This document shows positions 47,310 through 58,558 of a stretch of 64,000 nt of DNA, one piece after another. Location of the stretch: assembly GCA_958450325.1 (NCBI GenBank), contig OY288257.1:58295938-58359937 (forward strand). Reading direction: 5' to 3'. A program made the position numbers and the translations under genes. The notes below the pieces were generated by a model, which was not told where the DNA came from, did not search any database, and worked only from the letters and a program-made list of their open reading frames with translations. Positions within the stretch are counted from its first letter, which is position 1; each line of letters starts with the position of its first letter. Source of the DNA: Agrostemma githago. Taxonomy: Eukaryota > Streptophyta > Magnoliopsida > Caryophyllales > Caryophyllaceae.

Positions 47310-48904
47310 TGATGGGAAGGATTTGCCGTCAATCCCTACCAACAAATAAAAACCAACTATTCCTAACACGTAGATAGGGTAAGTCGGGTCGAGTCCACGG
47401 GGACGGTAAAGAGGGTTTCGACTAAGTTTCACCTAAAGACTTGACTAGGTCTCAAAGCTAAACTAATCTAGAACGATAGGAAGGGGATAAAACTACGACT
47501 AAGACTAAGCTAGGTCAAACAACTAAGGCTAAACGATTCAACTAACTAACGGAACAATGACTAAGATGACGAAGAAAATCAAACAAGGAAAGAATAGGGT
47601 TAGGTTGGGTTCATAAGTGTAGTAGGATAGTTGGGAGATCGATGGTGCAAGGTTCACCTAGTTACTAAAGTTGGTTCGCGCTCTCGCGTCAAAGCCAATG
47701 TCCGCACTCTCGTGTCAAAGACAAAACCTGAATACTTATGCAAGATGTTACCCAATACACAAGGATTCAACCACGAATCAATCACACAATGAGAAGAGGA
47801 AGACAAGCAAGAGAAGTATTTGCAACTACTACTCTAACAAGCAATTCATCAAACACATGGTATGCATAACATGTGACTAGTAACAAAGAATCCACCTTTA
47901 CCCACAATCAAACCCTAATCATCCATAATCAACACTTAATCACCCTAATAACCCCACAAAAAGTCTACTCACACATGTTCAAACTAATAATAACTCAAAG
48001 AAAGGAAAACAACACAAGCAACAAAACATTCATAATGAAACTAGTAAAAACAATGAACAATGAACAAAACAATGAACAAAGATTAAAACTTGAATGATAA
48101 AACAAAGATTAAAGGAAAGGAGAAGAGAAATTATACCAAATTAGTAAGGAGCAAAGATTGAAACTTGTAATAATAAGAAAACCCAAATACATCAACCAAG
48201 GTTGTCAATCTTGGTTGGATTCTTCAAGAATTCCCTTAATACAAGGATTAAACTAAGATTAATGATTAACTAAAGACTAATCTAGGCTAATCTAGGCTAA
48301 AGTAGTCTAGGGTTTTGTGGGTAATGTCTAACATAACATAAACAATACAAAGGAAGGATATTTATAAGGGTTCACAAGCAAAGGAATTGAAAAGAAGTGA
48401 AGCGGAGCTGCAGGTGGCCCATCTCGGGCGAGATGAGATGGTCTCGGGCGAGATGAGACTCATCTCGGCCGAGATGAGGTGATCTCGGGCGAGATTGAGC
48501 ATCAGTGGCCCATCTTTGCTTGTATTCTTCATCCCGGGCGAGATGGCCCTTATCTCGGCCGTGATTGGTCTTGTAGGCCTCAAATATGATCCCAAGGGTC
48601 CCTACTTGCTTCTCGTGGGCTTCTCATCGATTCTCGGTGCTCGGGATCGAGTCTAAGGGACTCGGGAATGGGTCCCAAGGTCTCGGGATCGAGTCTAAGC
48701 CACCGAGTGATCGTCGCTTCTCCTAGTTGGCTCCAAATGTATAGGAAACAAGTCGGAATCGTTCCAAATCTCCATGATTGATCTTAGGAACCTAAAACAA
48801 ACTAGAAGAAGCATAAGTAGCCTCGAAACCGCTCCAAAGAGCGATTTCACAAGAGAAACCGGGACCAAATACAAGGAAAATAGCACTACAAAACACACTT
48901 ATCA
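47310..48904 (-). repeat. 3' LTR (1,595 bp) of the LTR retrotransposon
   Basis: Nearly identical to 53768-55338. Visible differences are an extra segment at about 47878-47894 (TAGTAACAAAGAATCCA), an extra palindrome unit near 48455-48490, and scattered base changes. It carries a GGGCGAGAT palindrome array at 48414-48560. Confidence 0.92.
48414..48560. repeat. Palindrome array in the 3' LTR (CATCTCGGCCGAGATG)
   Basis: Five to six units of CATCTCGG(G/C)CGAGATGAG, one of them a perfect 16-bp palindrome near 48470. They lie in the GC-rich middle of the LTR. The same array, one unit shorter, is at 54869-54990. Confidence 0.85.
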
Positions 48905-48925
48905 ACTCCCCCACACTTAACCCTT
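48905..48925 (-). other. Polypurine tract
   Basis: On the minus strand AAGTGTGGGGGAGT lies immediately before the 3' LTR, as expected for the plus-strand primer of reverse transcription. Confidence 0.7.
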
Positions 48926-51900
48926 ACTCGCCCTCAAGTAAGCACAAACTAACTAAAAGCTAAAAGAAACTAAACTACTAACCGAGCGGGTATTAGCGCA
49001 CCCTACGCCCTTTCAACTCACGCGAGAACACTTAGAGGAAAAGTTCTCTCCGCAAGGCAAGTAAGGTCTTGCGACAAAACTGTGGATGCAACCGGACACA
49101 AAAACACACAAACAACAAACACGCAAACAAACAAACAAACAAATAAACGGTTGCACCCAAGAAGAAATAAATACCGCTTCCCCCTACAAAGCGGTGAAAG
49201 AAGCACCGGTTAAGGACTCAAGGCAAGTGACAACGTTCCCGAATTAATAATACAAATCGATATGAACTACACCCTAATAGTATGACAACAAAGCAATAAA
49301 AACGTTGATAACTTACCTAGGTCCTCCTAACCTTCTAAGAACGTACTACGGGACGATAGGCGGGGTGGAAAAAGGATGAACCACGGAGTTAGTCGACACT
49401 GTAGGTAAGTGAGACCCCGCCCCCTTTAGCGATGAGCCAAGAGGGTCGTCCCATGCCAAAAAATCGCCTAACTAGTCCAAGTAAAAAGGGGGATAAGGTT
49501 GCAAAATGGGAGAAGACCGACTATTTACCGCTATCATCCTTCCTAGGGACTCGGTCCTTTGGTAGGCTCTTCACGGTAAAAGTCGGTAAAAGGCTTATTT
49601 TTGAGGGTGAGAATTCTTTTTGTGAGGTGATTTTCTTTGGCATTTTTCTTTTGCATTTGGCTTTTGAGTTTCTACGCCATTTCTTTTTTGTCTTTTGTAT
49701 TTTGTTTTTCATTTGTTGTGCCTTTTTTTTCTTCATTATTTTCTTTCTTTCTTTTTCTTTCTTTTGACTTGGCTTGCCTTTTGATATATCTTGTATTGTA
49801 GGCATTTCTAGCAACCAAGTGAGAATTTCAACAATTTTGCAAATTATTTGTGGAAATGTGTATGAGGTAGGTAAATGGGTGAGTCGGGGAGCGTCCTTCC
49901 CTTCAAACCCACAAAAAGAGAAGAAACTTGGACTAGTCAAACAATTTCAAACATGGTCACCTAAGAGACGGGACTCGACAACCAAGGCCTTTTCACACCG
50001 TGGGTGGTCAAAGTGGTCACAATGCAAATCCCGTAGTAAATCCTTAGTAAGCTAGGTGGACTCAAGGTAAGGGACCAACGAAACTATTGATTTAGGGTCA
50101 TTCTACTAGACTAAAGTCCAAGACTCAATTCACATCACTAGAAAGGGAAAGTAAACACTTGCGCACTAGCCTCAAAACCGGGTTTTCGAAAACCTTTTAT
50201 TGCACAAGACACAAACTAAACAAAACACAACAAGGATGAAAGAAAATGAGACACATACAACAAAACAAAACAAAATAAGAGAAAAGAAAACAAACATACA
50301 AACAAAACAAACACCACCCCGAAACATCCAAATAAGCAACCAAAACAACCACAACCTTCATCAGGCTCCACCCGAGCACACATCATCACAAATATCCTCC
50401 AAACTCCACAAGAGACAAAGAGAAAGAGATATAGAATGACGTTACCGGATGTCTTGAGCTTTCTGAAACTCACGGCGATCAAGGAACCTATAAGGAAATA
50501 GGGAGGCAAAACACACACAATACAACAAACATACGACACAACGACACAAAAGGAAAAGACCCAAAAGAAAATCTTTTTGATTTTTATGAAATTTTTCAAA
50601 TTTTAAGGGGTTTTTAAGATTTTTCGAAGAAACTACGAAAATAAAACTAAACTACACTAGGATATCGCTCCCCCACACTTAAACCGAGCAATGTCCTCAT
50701 GCTCGATCGGTAGTGTGTGGAGACACTAGAAAGAAAAAAAATTACGGAAATAAAGCTAAAAATCAAAAAGAAAAGCGGAGAAAATGTAGAATGTGTCCGG
50801 CCGGGGTGTAATCAAGTCATCATGGGCAGAGACAAGAAAAGATGTGGATGGGGGACGAAATAAAAAGAAGGAAATGGGAGGGGAGGACTAGGTGTAATCA
50901 AGTCACCTAGCCAGGATTCCGCCTAAATCCGACTAAATCCCACGAAAAAGAAAGTAAAATTAAAGAAAAAGAAAGTTCTTGTAAATTTGGATTTTTGAAA
51001 TGACTCTCGATGTAGTCACGTCATCGAGAGTCAGGAGCAACGACTACCAAGGCCCCGAGGGCCACCGTGACACAAATGATAAGGGGAAGGGATCAAACAA
51101 AGGGAGACAAGCAATAAAAGATGGAAAAGAAATGAGAGTCGCCTTACCACACGCTTAGCAACTCAAAAGTCTCCATCGTCTCAATGTTCAATATCAGCAC
51201 GTTACTTGTCTTCATCATTGTCATTCCTCTTTGTTCTTGATAAGGTCGCATGGTTGAAGTACTAAGCTTGCAATGGTACAAGGAGAGTGGGATTTGAGGT
51301 GAAACTCGGTGTGTAGTGAAGATAAGATGAGACGAGGGTACATATATGAAGTGTAGGGATCATGGATAGTCGTAAGGGTAGGTAGGGAGGTTGGGAAGGG
51401 GTATAAAGTGGTTGGGTGGGCTCAAATGTCGAAGAGGAGGCAAAAGGAGGAGCTGGGCACCATCTCGGTCGGGATGGACTTCTTCCCGGTCGGGATGGCT
51501 CCTTAACGGTCGGGATGAACTTGATCCCGTTCGGGATCACACTCCAGAGAACCTATTTTTCAGCACACTCATCCCGATTGGGATGACATCCTTCCCGGTC
51601 GGGATGGACTTCTTCCTGGTCGGGACAGTTCCTTCCCGGTCGGGATGAGTCTTCTAACCCTTCATATTCTTAATAGCTTCACCCACAAGGCCACCAATAC
51701 AACGAGACCTAGAATCTCGTCCCCAAAAGCTTGTCAAAAGCTTCAAAAACCGATTACCTTGCCCCAGATCCAAGCTTCTATCATCAACTACTCTTCATAA
51801 CTCTCCATCTTCACTATCAACCTATCAAATACGCTCAATAAACACCATCAAACTCCCTCTCTCACATCGCTCAAGAAAATTCCAAATTACAAGGGTTCCA

Positions 51901-52032
51901 CAAAACAAACAAAATCAAGAGACAAACCACACAAATACAAACACAAGAACTCTAAAGAAGAGGAAAGAGGAATATACAACATGACGGTTCTTTAGGAACT
52001 CCGTCAAACCGAGGATGGTGGACTCTTCCTTC
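48926..52032. other. Non-coding interior of the LTR retrotransposon
   Basis: About 3 kb with no pol-like frame on either strand. It contains A-rich and C/A-rich sequence, a second CCCCCACACTTAA phrase at about 50670, and a palindrome array at 51455-51655. Open frames here are short and low-complexity. Confidence 0.6.
51455..51655. repeat. Palindrome array (TCCCGGTCGGGATG) in the retrotransposon interior
   Basis: Seven or more units of CATCCCG(G/A)(T)(C/T)GGGATG, spaced by short CTTCTTCCCGG-like linkers. The unit differs from the LTR palindrome but has the same architecture. Confidence 0.85.
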
Positions 52033-53471
52033 CTAACCGTAGCCATCAAGGGCTCGGAGGAGCAAGTCAAACGCACGAGCTACATCATAATGAAGGCTCA
52101 AAGAGTGCCCGAGCCAAGCTATCCTCCAAAGCCTCCAAGGTGGAGGCAAGAAGTAGTGATCCAAAGACCCAACGTCATCTTTCATGTTGTCTCCAGGGTC
52201 TATCCATCCTACAAGCTTTATCGACCTCTTCCTCCCTAAGCACCGTCTCCTAGCACAACCAAGGCTTGAATTTCTAACACAAGGGTCAAAAGGGAGTTTA
52301 ACCCTCTTCTTTTCATCAAGCAAACCCAAGTCATCAACAAGTTCTGGCCCAATATCTCCCAATCCTAAAACATCGTTCTTCCCCACATCATCAATAAGAA
52401 GAGATTTAAAACTCATACAAGCGGTTTCAACCTCTTCTAAACCAAGATCCAAATTACACACAAGGGGTTCACAATATTTTATTGGATTATCACATATGGG
52501 CGACTTGATTTCTTCATTCATGTCCCATGACTTCACAACACTTATTACCTCACTCAACTCATCCCAAAGTTCTATATCCTCTACAATAGGCTCATAAGAA
52601 GCGGCATGAAGCTCAAGAGGAGGGCAAGCGGAGGGGATTGAAGGTTCAACAAGTATAGAGGGGGTAGACTCTTGACTTTCCTCTATTATATCGGTGTTTT
52701 CATCAATGAAACTCTTCAAATTTCCACTATCCTCACCCAATTCTTCACCAAAAACACCTCCATCAAGGATTATCTCCTCATTCGTCTCTTCTTGGGTAGA
52801 CGATTGAGGTTCTTCAAAGCAAGTTTCGCATCCAAAAGGAACTTCATTGGCGGCTTCATGATTAGGTTCCTCCCTTTGCTCAAGTAAGCACCCTTCATCT
52901 AATTGTGACGTTCGGGTTAAAAACATTACGGTTTTAACCGATAACGCATTTAATCGAGCATCCATCGCCTCGTTTTCCCTTTGATATTGGGCCATGAATT
53001 CATCTTGGTTCTTTTGCATTTGAATGGCCATTTCTTGTTGGCTCCTTCGCAATTGAAGAATCGATTGATATAACTTCAAGTTGGGCATTTGGTGGTCATT
53101 GGGGTTTTGGAGTGCTACTTGTAAACCTTGATGATGCCCAAGGGGTGGGGCATCATATTGTTGGTAGTGAGGTTGAGGTGATTGGTAATATGGTGGGTTT
53201 TGGGGAAATTGGCTTCATATGGAGAAATATGATGGGGCATGGTGGGTTCACGATGGTAATTTGAGTAATAACCACCAGGATCACAAGGTTGATAAGCACT
53301 TGCTCGATGGAAGCCGTTTCCATATCCTTGAAGCTCATACCCACGGGTTTCTTGATTACCCGATGAAGCTTGGTGGTAGCTAGGAGACATCATGGCATAG
53401 TCTCGATTCATGGAGGAAGAGGAGTAGCTCATGGTGGCTTCTATGGGTGGGGAGTTTAGATCAATCCTCAA
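52033..53471 (-). pseudogene. Gag-like reading region of the LTR retrotransposon, frameshifted
   Basis: Two minus-strand frames, 53115-53471 and 52033-53088, follow each other with a frame change near 53110-53130. The first is rich in serine, tyrosine, histidine and asparagine (MSYSSSSMNRDYAMM). The second starts with a likely coiled coil (ILQLRRSQQEMAIQMQKNQD) and is then strongly acidic (IILDGGVFGEELGEDSG). No CCHC knuckle, protease or polymerase motif is seen. The position, just after the primer-binding site, is that of gag. It may encode a packaging-type protein of a non-autonomous family, but I cannot name it. Confidence 0.5.
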
Positions 53472-53745
53472 CTTTTACTCGAAAATCATGGCTCGTACTC
53501 GGTTGAGGACCTCTCAATCTAGCAACCGTTCGTTAAAGCGGCTCTAAGTTGTAAAGAACAAGATGGTCACCACCTCTAGGCACAAACTGTAGACTAAGAG
53601 CAAACGTGAGAAGTCTAGTGCTTTTTGGGCACTAGACAAGAAGGAAATAAACTTCGCACACACAAGAAGCAAAAGAACAAAAACAAAAACACAAAAACAA
53701 AAGACAAATTCAAGTAAATAGGCAAACAAAGTCTAAACTAGTACC

Positions 53746-53767
53746 GTCCCCGGCAACGGCGCCAAAT
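53746..53767 (-). other. Primer-binding site
   Basis: On the minus strand, three bases after the 5' LTR end (..CCCATCA, then ATT), the sequence TGGCGCCGTTGCCGGGGA appears. It begins with TGG, as sites complementary to a tRNA 3' CCA end do. Confidence 0.8.
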
Positions 53768-55338
53768 TGATGGGAAGGATTTGCCGTCAATCCCTACCAA
53801 CAAATAAAAACCAACTATTCCTAACACGTAGATAGGGTAAGTCGGGTCGAGTCCACGGGGACGGTAAAGAGGGTTTCGACTAAGTTTCACCTAAAGACTT
53901 GACTAGGTCTCAAAGCTAAACTAATTTAGAACGATAGGAAGGGGATAAAACTACGACTAAGACTAAGCTAGGTCAAACAACTAAGGCTAAACGATTCAAC
54001 TAACTAACGGAACAATGACTAAGATGACGAAGAAATCAAACAAGGAAAGAATAGGGTTAGGTCGGGTTCATAAGTGTAGTAGGATAGTTGGGAGATCGAT
54101 GGTGCAAGGTTCACCTAGTTACTAAGGTTGGTCCGCGCTCTCGCGTCAAAGCCAATGTCCGCGCTCTCATGTGAAAGACAAAACCCGAATACTTATGCAA
54201 GATGTTACCCAATACACAAGGATTCAACCACAAATCAATCACACAATGAGAAGAGGAAGATAAGCAAGAGAAGTATTTGCAACTACTACTCTAACAAGCA
54301 ATTCGTCAAACACATGGTATGCATAACATGTGACTCTTTACCCACAATCAAACCCTAATCATCCATAATCAACACTTAATCACCCTAATAACCCCACAAA
54401 AAGTTTACTCACACATGTTCAAACGAATACTAACACAAAGAAAGGAAAACAACACAAGCAACAAAACATTCATAATGAAACTAGTAAAAACAATGAACAA
54501 TGAACAAAACAATGAACAAAGATTAAAACTTGAATGATAAAACAAAGATTAAAGGAAAAGAGAAGAGAAATTATACCAAACTAGTAAGGAGCAAAGATTG
54601 AAACTTGTAATAATAAGAAAACCCAAATACATCAACCAAGGTTGTCAATCTTGGTTGGATTCTTCAAGAATTCCCTTAATACAAGGATTAAACTAAGATT
54701 AATGATTAACTAAAGACTAATCTACACTAATCTAGGCTAATTTAGGCTAAATTAGTCTAGGGTTTTGTGGGTAATGTCTAACATAACATAAACAATACAA
54801 AGGAAGGGTATTTATAAGGGTTCACAAGCAAAGGAATTGAAAAGAAGTGAAGCGGAGCTGCAGGTGGCCCATCTCGGGCGAGATGAGATGGTCTCGGGCG
54901 AGATGAGGTGATCTCGGGCAAGATTGAGCATCAGTGGCCCGTCTTTGCTTGTACTCTTCATCCCGGGCGAGATGACCCTTATCTCGGCCGGGATTGGTCT
55001 TGTAGGCCTCAAATATGATCTCAATGGTCCCTAGTTGCTTCTCATGGGCTTCTCATCGATTCTCGGTGCTCGGGATCGAGTCTAAGGGGATCGGGAATGG
55101 GTCCCAAGGTCTCGGTATCGAGTCTAAGCCACCGAGTGATCGTCGCTTCTCCTAGTTGGCTCCAAATTAAATGTATAGGAAACGAGTCGGAATCGTTCCA
55201 AATCTCCATGATTGATCTTAGAAACCTAAAAAAAACTAGAAGAAGCATAAGTAGCCTCGAAACCGCTCCAAAGAGCGATTTCACAAGAGAAACCGAGACC
55301 AAACACAAGGAAAATAGCACTACAAAACACACTTATCA
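53768..55338 (-). repeat. 5' LTR (1,571 bp) of the LTR retrotransposon
   Basis: Direct copy of 47310-48904 with TG..CA ends. Transcription would start in this LTR on the minus strand. The palindrome array at 54869-54990 corresponds to 48414-48560. Confidence 0.92.
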
Positions 55339-55823
55339 CTGAAGAATTAGTCTACCCACCAACTTGCATCACACACAACCTACCTTACCAAAGGGTAGGC
55401 GATCAGGGAATTGCTGGCAAGAGTTTCAATTGCGTAAGGGACGAACCAATCAGACTGGGATACCCGCTGAGGAAGATCTACCCTGTGTGGCATGGGCAAT
55501 ATGGGAACTTCATGAGGGCTATAGCAATAGAATTCTGGAGCGGCGAGGAAAGATATAGGAGTGCTTTCAAATTACAGAAATGCTTCGAGAGAGTCGGTAG
55601 GGGAAGATCTGATTTCGAGGGGAGCTACGACAGCATGTCCGGTCCTCACATGTGGGTCGCAACTTTTGCCCACAAAAGAATGGTGAAGAAGGGGAGGAAC
55701 TGCATACCTGTGTCGGTTAATTGGAAAAATCAGGGTTACAAAGACGCGGACGCGGACAGCATATCAACGTACGTATGTGTGTTTAATTTGTTGAAGCAAC
55801 ACTGTCCAGGCTTCTACGTGTAA

Positions 55824-56226
55824 AAGGTAATTGCTGGTATTTCAGTCTAATTAACGTTTTGAAATGATCTTTTGAACTGTCGTACTTAAATCCTATCTGC
55901 TAAGTTTGTTTTTGAACACTTGACTTGTTTTGCTATTTGTAACGGATAATTTAACTGCACTACGGCGTTTTTGATTTTCAAACATGTTATGCAATCTATT
56001 ATCTGTATGTTTCTGAATGCAGTAGTGTAGTGCAGTTTCACTGGCAGTGGTGTAATACGGTAATCAAAGGTAAAATGAAACAGGTAGTCCACGAACACTT
56101 GAAGTCTAGATCATGACGTGACTTGTGAGGAAATATACATAAGGTTCAGTAAGCTTATAATAGAATGTCGATTAATGAAACAAAACGAAAGTTCATATGA
56201 AATAATGATGTAGTAAGTACAAACTA
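55824..56226. other. 3' flank of XS-like gene 2
   Basis: No feature recognised. A Helitron-type helicase fragment begins at 56227 on the other strand. Confidence 0.4.
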
Positions 56227-56670
56227 TCAGCGCAAATTGGTGAATATCTCCTTAAAAACCACATTTGTAGTTGAGTCAGTATCAAATGAATCTTCATCTA
56301 AAATTAAAACTTTAAGCCCCTTCTTCCTGGTGACCCTGGAAATAGCCACGTACAGTTATCCGTGAGTGAAGACTAGTTTAGGAAGAAACAATCCAACGTT
56401 CGAAAGAGACTATTCCTGGCTTTTGTTTATCGTCATTGCGAAACAAACTACCAGTGGAAACTGTCGCCTTTCGAAACGCAATGGAAACTTTGTCTCATCA
56501 GACGGGGATAACTTCAACCACGGAATGTACACATGCGCCCCCTTCCTGGTACCGATTATCACTTTGGCTTCAATGACACGGTCACCAAGTTTCGAGACAA
56601 CTAATCTGGTACCGTTACTCATCACACCAATCTGTAGGCCAAACCAAGGACACTTAAGCAAGAGATCCAA
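56227..56670 (-). pseudogene. C-terminal fragment of a Helitron PIF1-like helicase
   Basis: The minus-strand sense reads SNGTRLVVSKLGDRVIEA, then YIPWLKLSPSD, FPLRFERRQFPLVVCFAMTI, NKSQE, SLSNVGLFLPKLVF, LYVAISRVTRKKGLKVLI and a natural stop at 56227-56229. This is the conserved end of plant Helitron Rep/helicase proteins. Two stops replace glutamines, after NKSQE (TAG) and before LYVAIS (TAA). The N-terminal helicase motifs and Rep domain are missing, and the fragment ends abruptly where copia-like sequence starts. Confidence 0.85.
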
Positions 56671-56930
56671 TCAAATGCTACTACTGCAATAAGCCATGTC
56701 ACAAAGAAGCAAATTGCTGGAATAAGGAGAAGGATCAGAATGAAAAGAAGATGGATCAAAAGGCAAATGTTGCTGAGACAGAAGAAAGACTCTTCCTAAC
56801 TGCAGAAAACTCACAAGATGCTGCAGGGAATGTCTGGTACATTAACAATGGGTGTTCAAAACCACATGTCAAGTACCAAGTCTATGTTCAAGGACTTAGA
56901 TGAGGTAAGAAAGAGAAAAGTAAGGTTGGG
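56668..56930 (+). pseudogene. Ty1/copia gag-protease fragment
   Basis: CYYCNKPCHKEANCW is a CX2CX4HX4C nucleocapsid knuckle. It is followed by a lysine and glutamate linker and WYINNGCS, the equivalent of the WYIDSGCS protease active site, with the catalytic aspartate replaced. One extra A after GCS shifts the frame; beyond it the phrase MSSTKSMFKDLDEVRK continues. No LTR is adjacent. Confidence 0.8.
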
Positions 56931-57199
56931 TTATGATAATAAACCGATACTTTATAAAATGTAAATGTGATAATATTTCGAGAATTAATTGCAAAGGAGA
57001 ACTCATCATTTTGCGTAATTCCATATATTAACTATATAGGAAGTCGGTTTTGGTTTATTACGATAATCGAAAAAGACGGTTTTATTATCGAGTTTTAATA
57101 AATCGATAATCTATAAAATGTTAAAGTAATATTATTTCGAGAATAAATACCAAGGGCAAAGTCGTCATTTTACGTAATTAACGCCGAAGGTAAGAAGTA
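56931..57199. other. Spacer with an internal direct duplication
   Basis: Two diverged copies of a block containing AATAAACCGATAC..ATAAAATG and ATTTCGAGAAT (about 56937-57010 and 57105-57175). No coding content. Confidence 0.5.
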
Positions 57200-57885
57200 A
57201 AGCGCCGACGGTAAAGAGTAGTCCCCCAATTAGGCCTGCCTTTTTATATGACACGGAATGTTGGGCGGTAAAGAATAGTCATGTACAAAAGACGCATGTG
57301 GCAAAAATGTGTAGGCTAAGATGGATGTGTGGGCATATACGAAAGGATTGACTAGGTGATTAGGGAGAAAGTCAAAGTGGCTCCGTTAGAGGATAGATTG
57401 AGGGAGAATAAGTTCAGATGATTTGGGCATGTGCGAAGAAGGCCGATTGATGCACCAATACGAAGACTTGAAGATGGAGAGAGCATGGGTTGCTGGCCTT
57501 GGTGCGGGGTCGAGGTAGGCCTAAACAGACTTGGATGAGAATGATTGAGAATAATATGAAGTTACTTGGGATTGGTGAAGATATGTCGTTGGACAGAACG
57601 GGGTGGAGGGAGAGGATTCGGGTGGCGAAGGATTTTTGAGACTATCTTTTGTTCTTTTATTTATTCTTAATTCTTTATTTTGTTTCAAAATTTTCCATAC
57701 TTAACTAGAGTTTTCTAAACTTTTAAATTTTATATTATTATTAGTGCTTTCAAATTGATTCTAAAACGGTATTTTTATTATTATTCATTTTCTTTGTTCG
57801 CTTTTATTTCATTTTATTTGTTTTGGGATGACGACTTGACGACTTCAGATTTTGATTCATGTTGTTGTTGTTGTTGTTGTTGTCG
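57200..57885 (+). mobile_element. 5'-truncated RTE-type LINE with (TTG)n tail
   Basis: The C-terminal reverse-transcriptase sense is readable in shifting frames: LYDTECWAVKNSHVQK, then AKMCRLRWMCGHIRKD, RPIDAPIRR, RGRPKQTW and LDRTGWRERIRVAKDF. These are the usual last residues of plant RTE LINE proteins. The 3' region ends in a (TTG)n run at 57861-57883, the usual RTE tail. Several stops and frame changes make it inactive. Confidence 0.78.
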
Positions 57886-58558
57886 TCTAATTTTGATTTA
57901 TTAACAGTGATTTCACAAATTTCACAATTTATTTGTCAATCCCAATTTATTAACCGTGGATGTGAAAAGTTTTATAATATCGTACTATGAACTATAAACA
58001 AAATGATGTTGTGAAGGAGTAAGGATCCTCTCCTTACCTCAATATCGAAGGGATACCTACATGTGGCTCTCTTTTTGAACTGACGTAGTCTCGTACCCTC
58101 GTTGATCAGGTGAGGGGGAGTGTGTTCTACGGTTCAGGAGATTGATGTCATGTTGAAGGAAATTATTATCGCTTTTTCTTTCTCCATTTTGCTTGTCTTT
58201 TAGTTTTATTCCTAGAACATTGAATGGTGTGGCACATGATTAGCGGCTGCAATCCATAACAGCTAGTGTTCTTTTCCCTGGTTGACAAACCAAAAAATAA
58301 TATTAACAAGATCTGATACCAAAGTGAAACCAACAACAGATTTTTGTAAAAAGACACTGAAATTAAAATTCTACAAATCATAATGTAGAAAAGGGGATCA
58401 TTTAGGGAATAACCGGTTAACGGCAAAGTGTTTTTATAAGCAATAAAACCTTACTTTTGAGCACTAATGCTACTCCATATACAAAATTATACTCGCGGTT
58501 ATCATCACTAACCCAAAAAATGAAAACATAAGCGCGGGGCCTAATCAGCAAGGTGCAG
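57886..58558. other. Intergenic region downstream of the AIPP2/PEARLI-4 gene
   Basis: No gene. The sequence TTTGGTATCAGATCTTG on the minus strand at about 58307-58323 resembles a copia primer-binding site, but no LTR was seen beside it. Confidence 0.4.

Larger units (their letters stand above)
47310..55338 (-). mobile_element. Complete non-autonomous LTR retrotransposon, 8.0 kb
   Basis: Two direct LTRs (47310-48904 and 53768-55338) begin TGATGGGAAGG and end ACACTTATCA on the plus strand. CTGAA flanks the element on both sides (47305-47309 and 55339-55343), a perfect 5-bp duplication. The minus orientation is shown by a primer-binding-like TGGCGCCGTTGCCGGGGA next to the 53768 LTR and a purine-rich GTGTGGGGGAG next to the 48904 LTR. 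The 4.9-kb interior has only a gag-like reading region (52033-53471). No protease, reverse transcriptase or integrase is recognisable, so it depends on another element. The primer-site type is one I associate with Tat/Athila-group Gypsy elements (inference). Confidence 0.92.
47253..55823 (+). pseudogene. XS-like domain protein 2, split by an 8-kb LTR retrotransposon
   Basis: The main coding part is 55341-55823 (160 codons plus stop), and a short open run precedes the insertion at 47253-47309. Across one CTGAA target copy the frame is continuous. The protein parallels XS-like protein 1 residue for residue in layout: LVYPPTCITHN, GYPLRKIYPVW, AIAIEFW, AFKLQKCFERVG, GPHMWVATF. At the codon matching the ATG of gene 1, this copy has ATA (47301-47303), so either the start is lost or the protein begins further upstream. 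The insertion lies less than two codons after that point. Without the retrotransposon the length would be almost equal to gene 1. Function, if any, would be RNA-silencing related by family; in this state expression is unlikely. Confidence 0.6.

Noticed and set aside
49521..49940. 139-codon minus-strand frame in the LTR retrotransposon interior
   Set aside because: Lysine-rich low-complexity sequence from T/A-rich DNA, with no gag or pol motif.
58305..58325. Copia-type primer-binding site (TTTGGTATCAGATC, minus strand)
   Set aside because: No LTR end or retroelement coding sequence is next to it, so a chance match is likely.
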